Shown in pieces: positions 7,771 through 15,668 of a stretch of 64,000 nt of DNA. The stretch is from Nonomuraea gerenzanensis (GTDB lineage: Bacteria > Actinomycetota > Actinomycetes > Streptosporangiales > Streptosporangiaceae). The DNA lies in contig NZ_CP084058.1 of the NCBI RefSeq assembly GCF_020215645.1, forward strand, positions 10,354,001 to 10,418,000, written 5' to 3'. Made by a program: the position numbers and the translations under genes. The notes beneath the pieces are model-generated. The model worked only from the letters and a program-made list of their open reading frames with translations. It did no database searches and had not been told where the DNA came from. Within the stretch, counting starts at the first letter, position 1. The number at the start of each line of letters is the position of its first letter.

Positions 7771-8457
7771 TCAGCCCTGGTCGGAGTCGTTCTCGGGCGG
7801 CCGGGTGTCGCCGAGGCCGAACAGGCCCACCAGCGTCCCGTCCGCCTGGGTGACCACCACGTGGTCCACCTTCGCCTGGTCCATGCGCCGCACCAGCGGG
7901 TCGATCTCCTCGCTCGGGCGTACGGTGGTGGCGCCGACCCGCATCACGCCCTCGGCGGTGCCGTCGAGGTCGGCGCCCTTGAGCTCGCGGGAGCCGATCA
8001 CGCCCTGAACGACGTCGTCCTCGTCCACCACGACGGCCAGGCCCGCCGGGTCGGCGATGATGCGCTCGGTCAGCATGTCCAGCGGGTCGTCCAGGGCGGC
8101 GGTCACCGGGTCTCTTCGCACGTTCCTGGACACCAGGGCGGCGTGGCCGTCGTACGGCAGGTCGGCGGAGAGCCAGTCCATCTTCCCGACCCCGTAGTCG
8201 TACACCTCCTCGAACCCCAGCCGTCCGAGCCGGTGCGCGGCCCGCGGGCTCAGGTCGCAGAGCCAGTCGTGGCAGTAGACGATGACCGGACGCCCCCGTT
8301 CGAGCGGCGGCGCGCCGTCGATGCGGCCGAGCGGCAGGTTGACGGCGCCCGGCAGGTGCGCCCACTGGTACTCGCGTTCGGGCAGCACCTCGACGAGCTG
8401 CGCCTGTCTGGTGGCGAGCAGGTCGTGCACGGCGTCGCGGTCGATGATGTGCGTCAT
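7771..8457 (-). CDS. Rhodanese-CBS pair fusion protein
   Basis: 228 aa. Residues 1 to about 105 form a rhodanese domain with the EYQWAHLPGAVNLPLGRI segment and the active-site loop starting at Cys62 (YCHDWLCDLS), which would carry a persulfide; a second Cys67 closes the loop. Residues about 110-220 form a CBS pair (VRRDPVTAALDDPL... and VMRVGATTVRPSEEID...), a module that senses adenosyl nucleotides. The fusion suggests nucleotide-controlled sulfurtransfer. It converges on the HesB-like gene with 5 nt between the two stops. Cytoplasmic; substrate unknown. Confidence 0.85.
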   Translation of the reverse strand: MTHIIDRDAVHDLLATRQAQLVEVLPEREYQWAHLPGAVNLPLGRIDGAPPLERGRPVIVYCHDWLCDLSPRAAHRLGRLGFEEVYDYGVGKMDWLSADLPYDGHAALVSRNVRRDPVTAALDDPLDMLTERIIADPAGLAVVVDEDDVVQGVIGSRELKGADLDGTAEGVMRVGATTVRPSEEIDPLVRRMDQAKVDHVVVTQADGTLVGLFGLGDTRPPENDSDQG

Positions 8458-8601
8458 GCCCGCCCCGTACCCGGTGATCTGTCTGGGGCACCGCCTGCCT
8501 CGGCAACCGCTGCGGCAACTCGGGCCCGCGGCGGCTCGTCCGGCGGCGCCGGTGGCCGGGTACGTGGTGGTGTCCGACCGCCTGAACGTGCGCGGCCTCG
8601 A

Positions 8602-9042
8602 TCAGCCCTGCTTGACCGCCTGGATGTGCGCGGTCGCGGTCGCCACGGCGACGGGCTCGCCGTCGGGGCCGAGTAACTCACCGGACATGAAGCACACCTG
8701 ACGCCCGCGCCGCACCACCCTGCCCCGCCCCACCAGCCGGCCGGGGCGGGCCGGGCGGAGGAACTGGACGTGCAGGTCGAGCGTCGGCGCGAATCGACCC
8801 GGCGGCAGCGTCGCGACCAGCGCCGGCCCGAGCGTGTCATCGAGCATCGCCGCCAGGAAGCCGCCCTGGACGACACCCACCGGGTTGGTGAAGCGCTCAT
8901 CCGCCGTGAACGCCACCTCGATCGTCCCCTCGTCGGGGTCCACGTGCAGCAGCTCCCAGCCGAGGGTGGTGGCGGCGGGGGGCGGCTGCGCGCGGCCGGC
9001 CAGCACGTCCCAGAACGGGCCTTCGCGGGTGGGTGTCTCCAT
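8602..9042 (-). CDS. PaaI-family hotdog thioesterase
   Basis: 146 aa single hotdog domain. The central helix motif NPVGVVQGGFLAAMLDDTLG (about 64-83) corresponds to the HGG-containing active-site helix of PaaI thioesterases, here with Gln in place of the usual His before GG, and the acidic DD supplies the general base. The beta-sheet half (LDLHVQFLRPARPGRLVGRG) is typical. It would hydrolyse acyl-CoA thioesters, often aromatic or medium chain, in the cytoplasm. It is monocistronic; 144 bp with no recognisable feature separates its stop from the start of the rhodanese gene. Confidence 0.88.
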   Translation of the reverse strand: METPTREGPFWDVLAGRAQPPPAATTLGWELLHVDPDEGTIEVAFTADERFTNPVGVVQGGFLAAMLDDTLGPALVATLPPGRFAPTLDLHVQFLRPARPGRLVGRGRVVRRGRQVCFMSGELLGPDGEPVAVATATAHIQAVKQG

Positions 9043-9116
9043 GGAGCCATTGAACGGGACGGGACCGACAGAAATCCGTGCGGAGAAGGGGCTTTCACAC
9101 CTCGGGTTAGGCTGCT

Positions 9117-9689
9117 GTGAGTAAGCCGATGGACGAGCAGAGGAAGGCGGCTGGCCACATGAGCGCGCCGGGCCATCTGACGACGGAGGCCGGAAAGGAT
9201 CGTGGAGTTGTGCTCGCTGACCAGATGGATCGCATGATCGCGCTGGCGGAGGAGGCGCAGGGGGAGGAGACCTGGGCGTTCGATGCGCTCAGCCGGTTCG
9301 TGGTGGGTTGTGTGGGGGCGGGGCTGGATCCGCTGGGGGCCGTCTCGGGGGCGCGGGCGGGGGATGTCGCCGCCGCCACCGAGACCCGTACGGCCGGCGC
9401 CGCGGCGGGCGACGGTGCGGCGGGCGGGCGGCTGCTGAAGGTGCTCGGAGAGATCGTGCAGGCGGGGCATGGTGAGGGTGCGCTGCGGGCCGATGTGGGG
9501 GTCGGTGACGTGGTGGGGGTCGTCGGGCTGCTCGTCCGGGGGGTGCCCACGGTGCCTGGAGGGCTGGGCGAGGAGCTGCGGGAGCGGGGGGCGCGGCTGG
9601 TGCTCGCCGGGATGCGGGCCCATCCCGCGCCGCTGCCGCCTGGTGCGGCGTTGACGGCCGAGGAGTTGGTGCGGCGGGTGTCGGGGTAG
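9117..9689 (+). CDS. TetR-type ligand-binding domain protein without a DNA-binding domain (possible decayed regulator)
   Basis: 190 aa from GTG 9117. Residues from about 34 on (LADQMDRMIALAEEAQ, then GRLLKVLGEIVQAG and GALRADVGVGDVVGVVGLLV) match the helical ligand-binding half of TetR repressors. The first 30 residues are low-complexity and contain no helix-turn-helix, and the 74 bp upstream to the thioesterase gene do not encode one in any frame. This is either a truncated remnant or a free-standing ligand-binding/dimerisation partner that could act as a dominant-negative subunit. Very high G in the third position and strings of GGG suggest recent drift. Confidence 0.6.
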   Translation: MSKPMDEQRKAAGHMSAPGHLTTEAGKDRGVVLADQMDRMIALAEEAQGEETWAFDALSRFVVGCVGAGLDPLGAVSGARAGDVAAATETRTAGAAAGDGAAGGRLLKVLGEIVQAGHGEGALRADVGVGDVVGVVGLLVRGVPTVPGGLGEELRERGARLVLAGMRAHPAPLPPGAALTAEELVRRVSG

Positions 9690-9924
9690 GGCCGGGCGCC
9701 GTTCGCGTTGCGCCGGACTCCGCCGCACGACGACTCGCCGACCCGGCGCCTGCAAGGCGACGCGTGGTTGCGCCGGCGGTCCCGGTTGTCACGCGGGGCC
9801 GTGCGGTGCCGCCATGGTCACTGGTCCTCGTCGGGTGTGCCGGAGGCGAGGCGCCGCTGCCCGGCGCACCGCCGCCCCCACGCGTCAGGCGAGGACGGCG
9901 GCACGAAGCCGGGCAAGGCAGGGG

Positions 9925-10206
9925 TCAAACGGGCGGCGGGAAGCCCGTCAGGCCATGGGGGATCCCGCGTCGTACGGCCTGGACGATCTCCTGGTGGAGG
10001 CGGGGCCCGGGATCGGTGGCGGGCGCCAGAGGGCTGCCCTCGATCTCGTACCACTCGTCGGCGTCCAGATACTGCACCCGCACAGTCACCCGCTCCCCCA
10101 CCACCACCGTCCGCACCGTCACCTCACCGGTGATGACGCCGACCTCCTCGGTCATCACCCCGCCGGGCCCGGCGACGACGCTGGTCTCGTAGGTTTCGGC
10201 GCTCAC
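9925..10206 (-). CDS. Small cytoplasmic protein coupled to the HNH nuclease gene
   Basis: 93 aa, not recognised. It is rich in beta-strand-like Val/Glu alternation (EEVGVITGEVTVRTVVVGER) followed by DADEWYEIEGSPLA and an amphipathic helix near the C-terminus. No signal peptide. Its ATG overlaps the stop of the upstream secreted nuclease by 4 nt (ATGA at 10206-10203), so the two are translationally coupled. An inhibitor or chaperone of the nuclease is one possibility, an unrelated passenger another. The 235 bp between its stop region and the 9689 stop hold no other feature I can see. Confidence 0.6.
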   Translation of the reverse strand: MSAETYETSVVAGPGGVMTEEVGVITGEVTVRTVVVGERVTVRVQYLDADEWYEIEGSPLAPATDPGPRLHQEIVQAVRRGIPHGLTGFPPPV

Positions 10207-10865
10207 TGCGCCCCGTAGCAGGTCGCCACCATCTCATCCAGCGCGTCCCGCTCGGCGGCGGTGACGGTGAGGTCGTAGCGGGACTTGACGTCGATCCAGG
10301 CCCGGCTGTACGTGCACCAGTACGACCGCAGCGGCGGCCGCCACTGGTCGGGTGACTGGTCGCCCTTGGAGCGGTTGGAGGCGGCCGAGACCGCGAGGAG
10401 CTGGGGCCCGTCCAGGTCGTTGGCGAACTGCCTGCGCCGGGCGTCCGTCCAGGTGTCGGCGCCCGAACGCCAGGCCTGGGCCAGCGGCACCATGTGGTCG
10501 ATGTCGAGGCTGGAGGCGTCGGTGAAGTCCTTGCCGTCGTACACGCTGTGCCAGGTGCCGCTGATGGCGCGGCAGTTCTCGTCCTGCTTGACGTCGGCGC
10601 CGTCGCGGGCGAGGACGGTCTCGCGGGTGTCGCAGGAGTGGCCCTGCTGGGTCCAGTGCGGGAAGCGGGAGCGGCTGTAGCCGGTCATCGGGCGGGGTTC
10701 GGCGGTGACGAGCTGCTGGAGCTGGGCCTGGGCGGCTGGGGCGGAGAGGGTGGGTGGGAGTTCGGTGGGGGAGGCGGCGCTCGTGCCGGTCGCCGGGATG
10801 AGGACCAGGAGGGTCGTGGTCGCGGCGGTGGCCGTGCGAGCGGGCCATGATCGCAATGAGAACAT
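10203..10865 (-). CDS. Secreted HNH endonuclease (DUF1524/GmrSD C-terminal type)
   Basis: 220 aa with an N-terminal Sec signal peptide (basic start, hydrophobic TATAATTTLLVLIPATGTSA, cleavage near residue 31). The mature part is the secreted DUF1524-type HNH fold common in actinomycetes: SLDIDHMVPLAQAW supplies the Asp123-His124 catalytic pair, and NDLDGPQLL...SNRSKGD supplies the Asn164 and Lys167 of the beta-beta-alpha metal site. Four cysteines (CDTRE, ENC, WCTY, TCYG) may form disulfides. It probably degrades extracellular DNA for nutrition. It is coupled to the 93-aa gene downstream. Two palindromic elements lie in its promoter region. Confidence 0.9.
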   Translation of the reverse strand: MFSLRSWPARTATAATTTLLVLIPATGTSAASPTELPPTLSAPAAQAQLQQLVTAEPRPMTGYSRSRFPHWTQQGHSCDTRETVLARDGADVKQDENCRAISGTWHSVYDGKDFTDASSLDIDHMVPLAQAWRSGADTWTDARRRQFANDLDGPQLLAVSAASNRSKGDQSPDQWRPPLRSYWCTYSRAWIDVKSRYDLTVTAAERDALDEMVATCYGAQ

Positions 10866-10872
10866 GGCTCAC

Positions 10873-10901
10873 GACTACAGTGTTGATTACTTTCTGTAGT
10901 C
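10873..10901. promoter_or_regulatory. Inverted repeat upstream of the secreted nuclease
   Basis: GACTACAG (10873-10880) and CTGTAGTC (10894-10901) form perfect 8-bp arms around a 13-nt AT-rich centre, 8 bp upstream of the nuclease start. The TACTACA/TGTAGTA-like half-sites recall BlaI/CopY-type operators, but no such regulator gene is nearby. Confidence 0.45.
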
Positions 10902-10918
10902 GGAGACACCGCCCACTT

Positions 10919-10933
10919 GTCACTTACAGTGAC
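10919..10933. promoter_or_regulatory. Perfect 15-bp palindrome GTCACT-TAC-AGTGAC
   Basis: Six-base arms around a 3-nt centre, about 55 bp upstream of the nuclease start and 22 bp beyond the stop of the reductase gene. Operator-like; the cognate regulator is not identifiable. Confidence 0.45.
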
Positions 10934-10955
10934 GACCTTGGGGTGGTCTTGGGAT

Positions 10956-11834
10956 TCAGTCGGTGCCCGAGAGGCGTTCGACGCCGCGGAGCAGCGCCGA
11001 GTGGTCGAGGGCGCCGTCGCCGACCGCGTTCGCCGACGCGACGAGCTGCGCCACCAGGGCGCCGAGCGGCAGCACGACCCCCGCCTCGCGGGCGGCCGAG
11101 GTGACGATGCCCAGGTCCTTGTGGTGCAGGGCGAGGCGGAAGCCCGGCTCGAAGGAGTGGCCGACCATGTTGGCGCCCTTCTGGGTCAGCACGGCCGAGC
11201 CCGCCAGCCCGCCGCCGAGCACCTCCAGCGCCGCCTCCAGATCCACCCCGTACGCCCGCAGGAACACCACCGCCTCCGCCAGCGCCTCGAGGTTGGCCGC
11301 CACGATGAGCTGGTTCGCGGCCTTGACCGTCTGGCCGGAGCCGCTCGGCCCCACGTGCACGACGGTTCTGCCGACCGCGTCGAACACCGGCCTGGCCGCC
11401 TCGAACGCGTCGGCCTGCCCGCCGACCATGATGGACAGGGCCGCGTTCCTGGCGCCGGCCTCACCGCCAGAGACGGGCGCGTCGAGGTAGCGCAGGTCGC
11501 GGCGGCCCGCCTCCGCGGCCAGCTCGCGGGTGACGTCGGGGCGGATCGAGGAGAAGTCGATGATCAGCGTGCCCGGGGCGGCGTGCTCGAAGACGCCGCC
11601 GGGGCCGGTCAGCACCTCCTGGACGTCGGGCGAGTCGGGCACCATGAGCGCGACGACCTCGGCGCCCGCCACGGCGTCGGCGATCGACTCCGCCACCCGC
11701 CCGCCGGCCTCCGCCAGCGGCCGCGCCTTCTCGGGCGTGCGGTTGTAGCCGGCCACGGCGTGCCCGGCCCGGACCAGGTGGACGGCCATGGGGCTGCCCA
11801 TGATGCCGAGGCCGATGAAGGCGATGGCGGTCAC
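10956..11834 (-). CDS. glxR: 2-hydroxy-3-oxopropionate (tartronate semialdehyde) reductase, beta-hydroxyacid dehydrogenase family
   Basis: 292 aa from GTG 11834. It reduces tartronate semialdehyde to D-glycerate with NAD(P)H. The Rossmann motif IAFIGLGIMGSPMAVHLVRAG opens the protein, followed by YLDAPVSGGEAGA (substrate loop), GSGQTVKAANQ with the catalytic Lys, and the HKDLGIV tail motif, all hallmarks of GarR/GlxR enzymes. It is downstream of the hydroxypyruvate isomerase gene (56-bp gap, same strand), the classical glyoxylate-carboligase pathway pairing. A gcl gene is not in the window. Length is normal (about 290-300). Confidence 0.88.
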   Translation of the reverse strand: MTAIAFIGLGIMGSPMAVHLVRAGHAVAGYNRTPEKARPLAEAGGRVAESIADAVAGAEVVALMVPDSPDVQEVLTGPGGVFEHAAPGTLIIDFSSIRPDVTRELAAEAGRRDLRYLDAPVSGGEAGARNAALSIMVGGQADAFEAARPVFDAVGRTVVHVGPSGSGQTVKAANQLIVAANLEALAEAVVFLRAYGVDLEAALEVLGGGLAGSAVLTQKGANMVGHSFEPGFRLALHHKDLGIVTSAAREAGVVLPLGALVAQLVASANAVGDGALDHSALLRGVERLSGTD

Positions 11835-11890
11835 GTCGATGTACCTTCCCTCCGGTTGTGGGTGGTCGCGCGCCTGTGGCGTACAGGTCG

Positions 11891-12670
11891 TCACGCTGAC
11901 GCGCGTTGTTCCCGGGGCAGCCAGGCGAACGCGTCCGGCCCCTTGGCCTGGTACTCGAGGCCGACGTAACCGTCGTACCCGGCGGCGCGCACGGCGTCGA
12001 TCCACTGCCGCAGCGGCAGCTCGCCGCTGCCCGGGGCGCCCCTGCCGGGCGCGTCGGCGATCTGTACGTGGGCGACGCGCGAGCCGTACCGCTCGATGAC
12101 GGCCGGGACGTCGTCACCGTTGACGGCCAGGTGGTAGAAGTCGGCGAGCAGCCCCGCGCCGGGCACCCGGTCGAGCACGGCCACCGCGTCGGCCACCGTG
12201 CGCAGCGGGTAGCGGGGTGCGCCGCTGACCGGTTCGAGCAGCACGGTGCCCGGCACGCCGGCCACGCAGGCGGCCAGCAGCTCGGCGGCCAGCTCGTCCT
12301 GCTCCTCGGCGGAGGCGCCCTCGACGCGGTTGCCGTACAGGGCGTTGAAAGCGCGGCAGCCGAGCCGCTCGCCGATCTCCGCCACCACGGGGATGTTGTC
12401 GAGCAGCTCGCGCGAGCGGCCCGGCCACGACACCACGCCGCGGTCGCCGCCCGGCATGTCGCCGGCGAAGAAGTTGAGCCCCGTGAGCCGGACCCCGGCG
12501 TCCTCGACCGCCCGGACGAACGCGTCCACCTCCCGGTCACCCGGCACCGCCACGGGCCACGGCCACCAGAACTCCACGGCCGCGAACCCGTCGGCCGCCG
12601 CCGCGGCGGGGCGTTCGAGCAGCGGCAGGTCCGTGTAGAGGATGGAGCAGTTGACGGTCCACTCGGTCAC
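11891..12670 (-). CDS. hyi: Hydroxypyruvate isomerase-like TIM-barrel protein
   Basis: 259 aa xylose-isomerase-like TIM barrel, normal for Hyi, which interconverts hydroxypyruvate and tartronate semialdehyde. The MTEWTVNCSILYTDLPLLER start, AAVEFWWPWP, LTGLNFFAGDMPGGDRG and the C-terminal VGLEYQAKG (metal-binding Glu) follow the family closely; LLADFYHL carries another metal ligand region. It precedes the reductase gene that uses its product, supporting a glyoxylate/allantoin or purine-catabolic role. The 241-bp gap to the divergent gene at 12912 is the likely promoter. Confidence 0.88.
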   Translation of the reverse strand: MTEWTVNCSILYTDLPLLERPAAAAADGFAAVEFWWPWPVAVPGDREVDAFVRAVEDAGVRLTGLNFFAGDMPGGDRGVVSWPGRSRELLDNIPVVAEIGERLGCRAFNALYGNRVEGASAEEQDELAAELLAACVAGVPGTVLLEPVSGAPRYPLRTVADAVAVLDRVPGAGLLADFYHLAVNGDDVPAVIERYGSRVAHVQIADAPGRGAPGSGELPLRQWIDAVRAAGYDGYVGLEYQAKGPDAFAWLPREQRASA

Positions 12671-12911
12671 GCGAAGGCCCTCTTCCGGATGGCTCGGCGG
12701 GCGCCCCTCGCCTGGTCGGGACGGTGGACAGGCGCGGACGTGCCCGCTCGGGGTTCGTCATACTAGTCCTCCCGATCTCCGGCGTTCCTGGCGGAACCAT
12801 GCGCCGGCCCTCGCCCCGTACGAGATCCAGGGGTGGCAGGTGTGTCGCAGGGGCAACATGAAGCCAGGGCGGGTCTATGATGTTGGAAAGTAAAGCGGCT
12901 GGAGGTCGGGC
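12671..12911. promoter_or_regulatory. 241-bp divergent intergenic region
   Basis: Separates the hyi operon (left, minus) from the ImmA operon (right, plus). A TATGAT hexamer just before GTTGGAAAGTAAAG (about 12876) is a good -10 candidate for the right-hand gene. No clear paired operator or RNA structure is visible. Confidence 0.35.
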
Positions 12912-13670
12912 ATGCGGATGTCGCAGTGGGCGCACGACACGTTCGGGCAGCGCGTCCCCCTGATCAGACAGGGCATCGCCGAGGCGCTGTCGGTGGCGCT
13001 GGAGAATGCGCTCGACGCGCAGAAGGTGGCGCAGACCGACCATCTGCACCCGTTCGGGTTCACGCTGATGTCGCGCAAGTTCGAGGCGCTCGCCGAGGCC
13101 TTCGAGGACCTGGGTGACGTGCGCGTGGTCAAGCCCGGCGGCTCCCAGCACGAGCTGGTGGTGCTCGACGGCAAGCTGCTGTTCCCCTTCCGCTACGCCA
13201 AGGACCGCTCGATCAGCGTGATGAGCGCGCGCATCGGCGACGGGCGGCCGTCGGCGCTGGTGCAGGCGCTGTTCAACCGGTTCGGGCCCGAGCCCCGGAT
13301 GCGGCAGCTCGCGCTGCACGACATCGCGCCGCACGCCGTCCCGGTCGCCGAGGCGCTGGGCGACCTGCCGGAGGACACCCGGCTGGTGCTGATCGCCTAC
13401 GCCTGCAACGCGCACGCCGGGCTGCTCGACGCCTGGTGGGGCGAGGCGGAGCTGCTCGACCGCACCGGCAGCCTGCGCTGGCACCACTGCGAGGAGATCC
13501 CGCTCGTCCAGGAGAGCGCGGCGCCCGCCCGGCGCGAGGGCGAGGCCGCGGCCTTCGACCAGGGGGTGCTCCCCTCCCCCGCGCTCAACCCGCGCACGGG
13601 CGCCGCCCGGCTCGCGGCGCCCGTCAGCGAGCCGCTCCCGTTCGGGCCAGAAGCCGCCAGCGGTGCATGA
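12912..13670 (+). CDS. Conserved-looking unknown protein, partner of the XRE-ImmA gene
   Basis: 252 aa, family not recognised. Features: N-terminal helical part (FGQRVPLIRQGIAEALSVALENALDAQKVA), a phrase THLHPFGFTLM-like (QTDHLHPFGFTLMSRKFEAL), a strand/loop LPFRYAK-type core (ELVVLDGKLLFPFRYAKD), then VLIAYACNAHAGLLDAWWGEAEL with a Trp-rich patch, and a disordered Pro/Ala C-terminus. No signal peptide. It overlaps the XRE-ImmA gene by 8 nt, so the two are coupled and probably act together. Strand-core residues and the acidic EALAEAFEDLG helix could fit a restriction-like fold, but I cannot see a complete motif. Regulator/effector pairs of this shape occur in stress and toxin-antitoxin-like systems. 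Confidence 0.75.
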   Translation: MRMSQWAHDTFGQRVPLIRQGIAEALSVALENALDAQKVAQTDHLHPFGFTLMSRKFEALAEAFEDLGDVRVVKPGGSQHELVVLDGKLLFPFRYAKDRSISVMSARIGDGRPSALVQALFNRFGPEPRMRQLALHDIAPHAVPVAEALGDLPEDTRLVLIAYACNAHAGLLDAWWGEAELLDRTGSLRWHHCEEIPLVQESAAPARREGEAAAFDQGVLPSPALNPRTGAARLAAPVSEPLPFGPEAASGA

Positions 13671-14844
13671 CTCCGGCACGCGACCGCCGCGTGACGCGGC
13701 CGGGCAGGTCTCCAGGGCGGGCGGGCCGAGCCCGCAGGCGGTCGCCGACGCGTTCGACGCCACCCGCCTCACCCAGGCCCGCCACCTGGCCGCGCTCACC
13801 AAGAAGGAGGTCGCCGAGCACCTCGGCGTCTCCCCCGCCGCGGTCGGCCAGTACGAGTCCGGCGTCACCCGGCCACGCCCCGACCTGATCCCGCGGCTGG
13901 CCGAGGTGCTGTCGGTGCCGATGGCGTTCTTCCTGCCCGGGCGCCCGCACGGCAAGCTCGACGGCTCCATGGCGCACTTCCGCAGCCTCCGCTCCACCCG
14001 CGCCTACCAGCGGGCCAAGGCCGTGGCGTTCGTCGAGCAGGTGTGGGAGCTCACCTACGCGCTGGAGAAGCGCGTGCAGCTGCCCCTCGTCGACCTGCCC
14101 GGGTTCGCGGGCGGCGAGATGCATTCCGACCTGCCGCGCGACCCGGCGGGGGCGGCCCGCGCGCTGCGCGCCCACTGGGGGCTGGGCACCGGCCCGATCA
14201 GCCATCTCGTACGCCGGATGGAGTCGCACGGCATCGTCGTGGCCTTCCCCCGGCACGATCCCGACGCGGTCACCGTCGACGCCTTCTCCACCTCCAGCCT
14301 GCCGCGCCCGATCGTGGTGCTGACGCCCAACCGGTTCGACGACATCTACCGTCACCGGTTCACCGCCGCCCACGAGCTGGGGCACCTGGTGCTGCACGGT
14401 GACACGGCGGCGGGTGACACGCAGCAGGAGCGGGAGGCCGACGCGTTCGCGGCCGAGTTCCTCACGCCGCGTGACAGCATCCTGCCGCAGCTTCCGCTCC
14501 GTGCCGATCTGCGGCGGCTGGCCGAGCTGCGGCAGACGTGGGGGGTGTCGGTCGACTCGCTGCTCTATCGGTGCAGGGAGACGGGGCTGCTGTCCGACTC
14601 CGCCGCCGGGCGGGCCTACCAGCGGCTGGCGGCGCTGCGCGATCAGCCCGGGTTCACCAACGAGCCGGTCTCGGGGTATCCGGGGGAGCAGCCGGTGCTG
14701 CTGGCGGAGGCGTTCGAGCTGGCCGGGCGGGAGAGCGGGCTGAGCGCGGCCACGCTGGCGCAGGAGCTGGCCTGGCCCATCGCACGGGTGCGCGAGCTGA
14801 TCGGGCTGCCGGATCGGCGGCCTTCGCTGAAGCTCGTCCCCTGA
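13663..14844 (+). CDS. XRE-family HTH / ImmA-IrrE metallopeptidase
   Basis: 393 aa from GTG 13663. An HTH_3 domain (about 34-90; ALTKKEVAEHLGVSPAAVGQ) binds DNA, followed by the ImmA/IrrE domain with the zinc motif HELGH (His237, Glu238, His241) and the downstream EREADAFAAEFLTP that provides the third ligand. Such proteins cleave or sequester a partner repressor on a signal, as ImmA does to ImmR and IrrE to DdrO. No integrase or phage gene is near, so this looks chromosomal. It is coupled to the 252-aa gene. Its terminal codons (CTGAAGCTCGTCCCC TGA) are the first unit of a 13-14-bp tandem repeat beyond the stop. Confidence 0.88.
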   Translation: MHDSGTRPPRDAAGQVSRAGGPSPQAVADAFDATRLTQARHLAALTKKEVAEHLGVSPAAVGQYESGVTRPRPDLIPRLAEVLSVPMAFFLPGRPHGKLDGSMAHFRSLRSTRAYQRAKAVAFVEQVWELTYALEKRVQLPLVDLPGFAGGEMHSDLPRDPAGAARALRAHWGLGTGPISHLVRRMESHGIVVAFPRHDPDAVTVDAFSTSSLPRPIVVLTPNRFDDIYRHRFTAAHELGHLVLHGDTAAGDTQQEREADAFAAEFLTPRDSILPQLPLRADLRRLAELRQTWGVSVDSLLYRCRETGLLSDSAAGRAYQRLAALRDQPGFTNEPVSGYPGEQPVLLAEAFELAGRESGLSAATLAQELAWPIARVRELIGLPDRRPSLKLVP

Positions 14845-14900
14845 ACTCGTCCACTGACCTCGTCCACTGAACTCGTCCCACTGAAGCTCGTGCCCTGACC
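14827..14900 (+). repeat. Five-copy 13-14-bp tandem repeat spanning the XRE-ImmA stop codon
   Basis: Units at 14827, 14841, 14854, 14867 and 14881 follow CTGAACTCGTCCA with small changes, then a partial CTGACC. The first unit is the coding sequence for the last residues (LKLV) and the second begins with the codon carrying the stop TGA, so each later copy also displays a TGA. The third unit has an A-to-C change. Confidence 0.85.
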
Positions 14901-14925
14901 CCGGGCGCCACCCGTGTGGTGGCGG

Positions 14926-15564
14926 TCACCGGGGCTCGGCGCGTGGGGTGGCGGTCAGGGTGAGGCTGCCCGGCAGGGCGGCGACGGCTTCGTGGAAGCG
15001 GGCGGCGAGGGCCGGCACGGAGGGGCGCTCGCCCGCCGTGGCGGCCCACCCGCCGACCGCGACCCGCCACGCCGCCACCAGCATGTCGCCCGCCAGCCGC
15101 GTACGCGGATCGTCGGGCAGGTCGAGCCGCCGGTGCAGCACCTCCAGCACCGCCCCCAGGGTGCTCTCGCAGAAGTGCAGGTTGTGGGCGTCCATCGAGG
15201 ACGTCTCACGTGACAGCCGGTGGCTCAGCGCCGCCCGCCCCGCCCACGCCTCGTCGGCCACCCGGTCCAGCGCGGCCAGCAGGGTCGCCTCCATCAGCTC
15301 CATCAGCGGCCGCCCGTCCGCCGGGATGGTCTCCAGCTCCTCCAGGAAGGCCCGCCACATGTCGTGCAGCGGCGCCATCGCGACGTCCTCCTTGCCGCCG
15401 AAGTAGCGGAAGAACGTGCGCTTGGAGACCTCCACCTCCTCGCACAGCTCGTCCAGCGTGACCGCGCCGTAGCCGCGCGTGCCGAACAGGTCGAGTGCGG
15501 TGTCGATCAGGGCCTGTCGGGTGCGCAGCTTCTTGCGCTCGCGCAGCGGCGGGGCGGTGGTCAT
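14926..15564 (-). CDS. TetR-family transcriptional regulator
   Basis: 212 aa. N-terminal Tet[58 protein letters not shown] (about 8-58), with the KRTFFRYF recognition helix. The C-terminal ligand domain has no obvious family. It diverges from the zinc-type dehydrogenase gene (start 15669); the 104-bp gap carries a perfect 13-bp palindrome that may be its operator, so it probably represses itself and that dehydrogenase in response to a small electrophile or xenobiotic. Confidence 0.9.
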   Translation of the reverse strand: MTTAPPLRERKKLRTRQALIDTALDLFGTRGYGAVTLDELCEEVEVSKRTFFRYFGGKEDVAMAPLHDMWRAFLEELETIPADGRPLMELMEATLLAALDRVADEAWAGRAALSHRLSRETSSMDAHNLHFCESTLGAVLEVLHRRLDLPDDPRTRLAGDMLVAAWRVAVGGWAATAGERPSVPALAARFHEAVAALPGSLTLTATPRAEPR

Positions 15565-15608
15565 GCCAGGCAGTGTATGCGAGCGGCGAACGCCCCTTGA
15601 GCGCTAAC

Positions 15609-15621
15609 GCCACTGAGTGGC
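15609..15621. promoter_or_regulatory. Palindrome GCCACT-G-AGTGGC between TetR and dehydrogenase genes
   Basis: Perfect 6-bp arms with one central base, 45 bp upstream of the TetR start and 48 bp upstream of the dehydrogenase start. Position and symmetry fit an operator for the adjacent TetR regulator. Confidence 0.5.
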
Positions 15622-15668
15622 ATATGGTGGTCCTGCTTCTGGCAGCCAGACAAGAAAGGCGCCCGCTC

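Noticed and set aside
13663..14844. XRE-ImmA as a prophage remnant
   Set aside because: No integrase, att-like repeat, tRNA or structural phage gene nearby.
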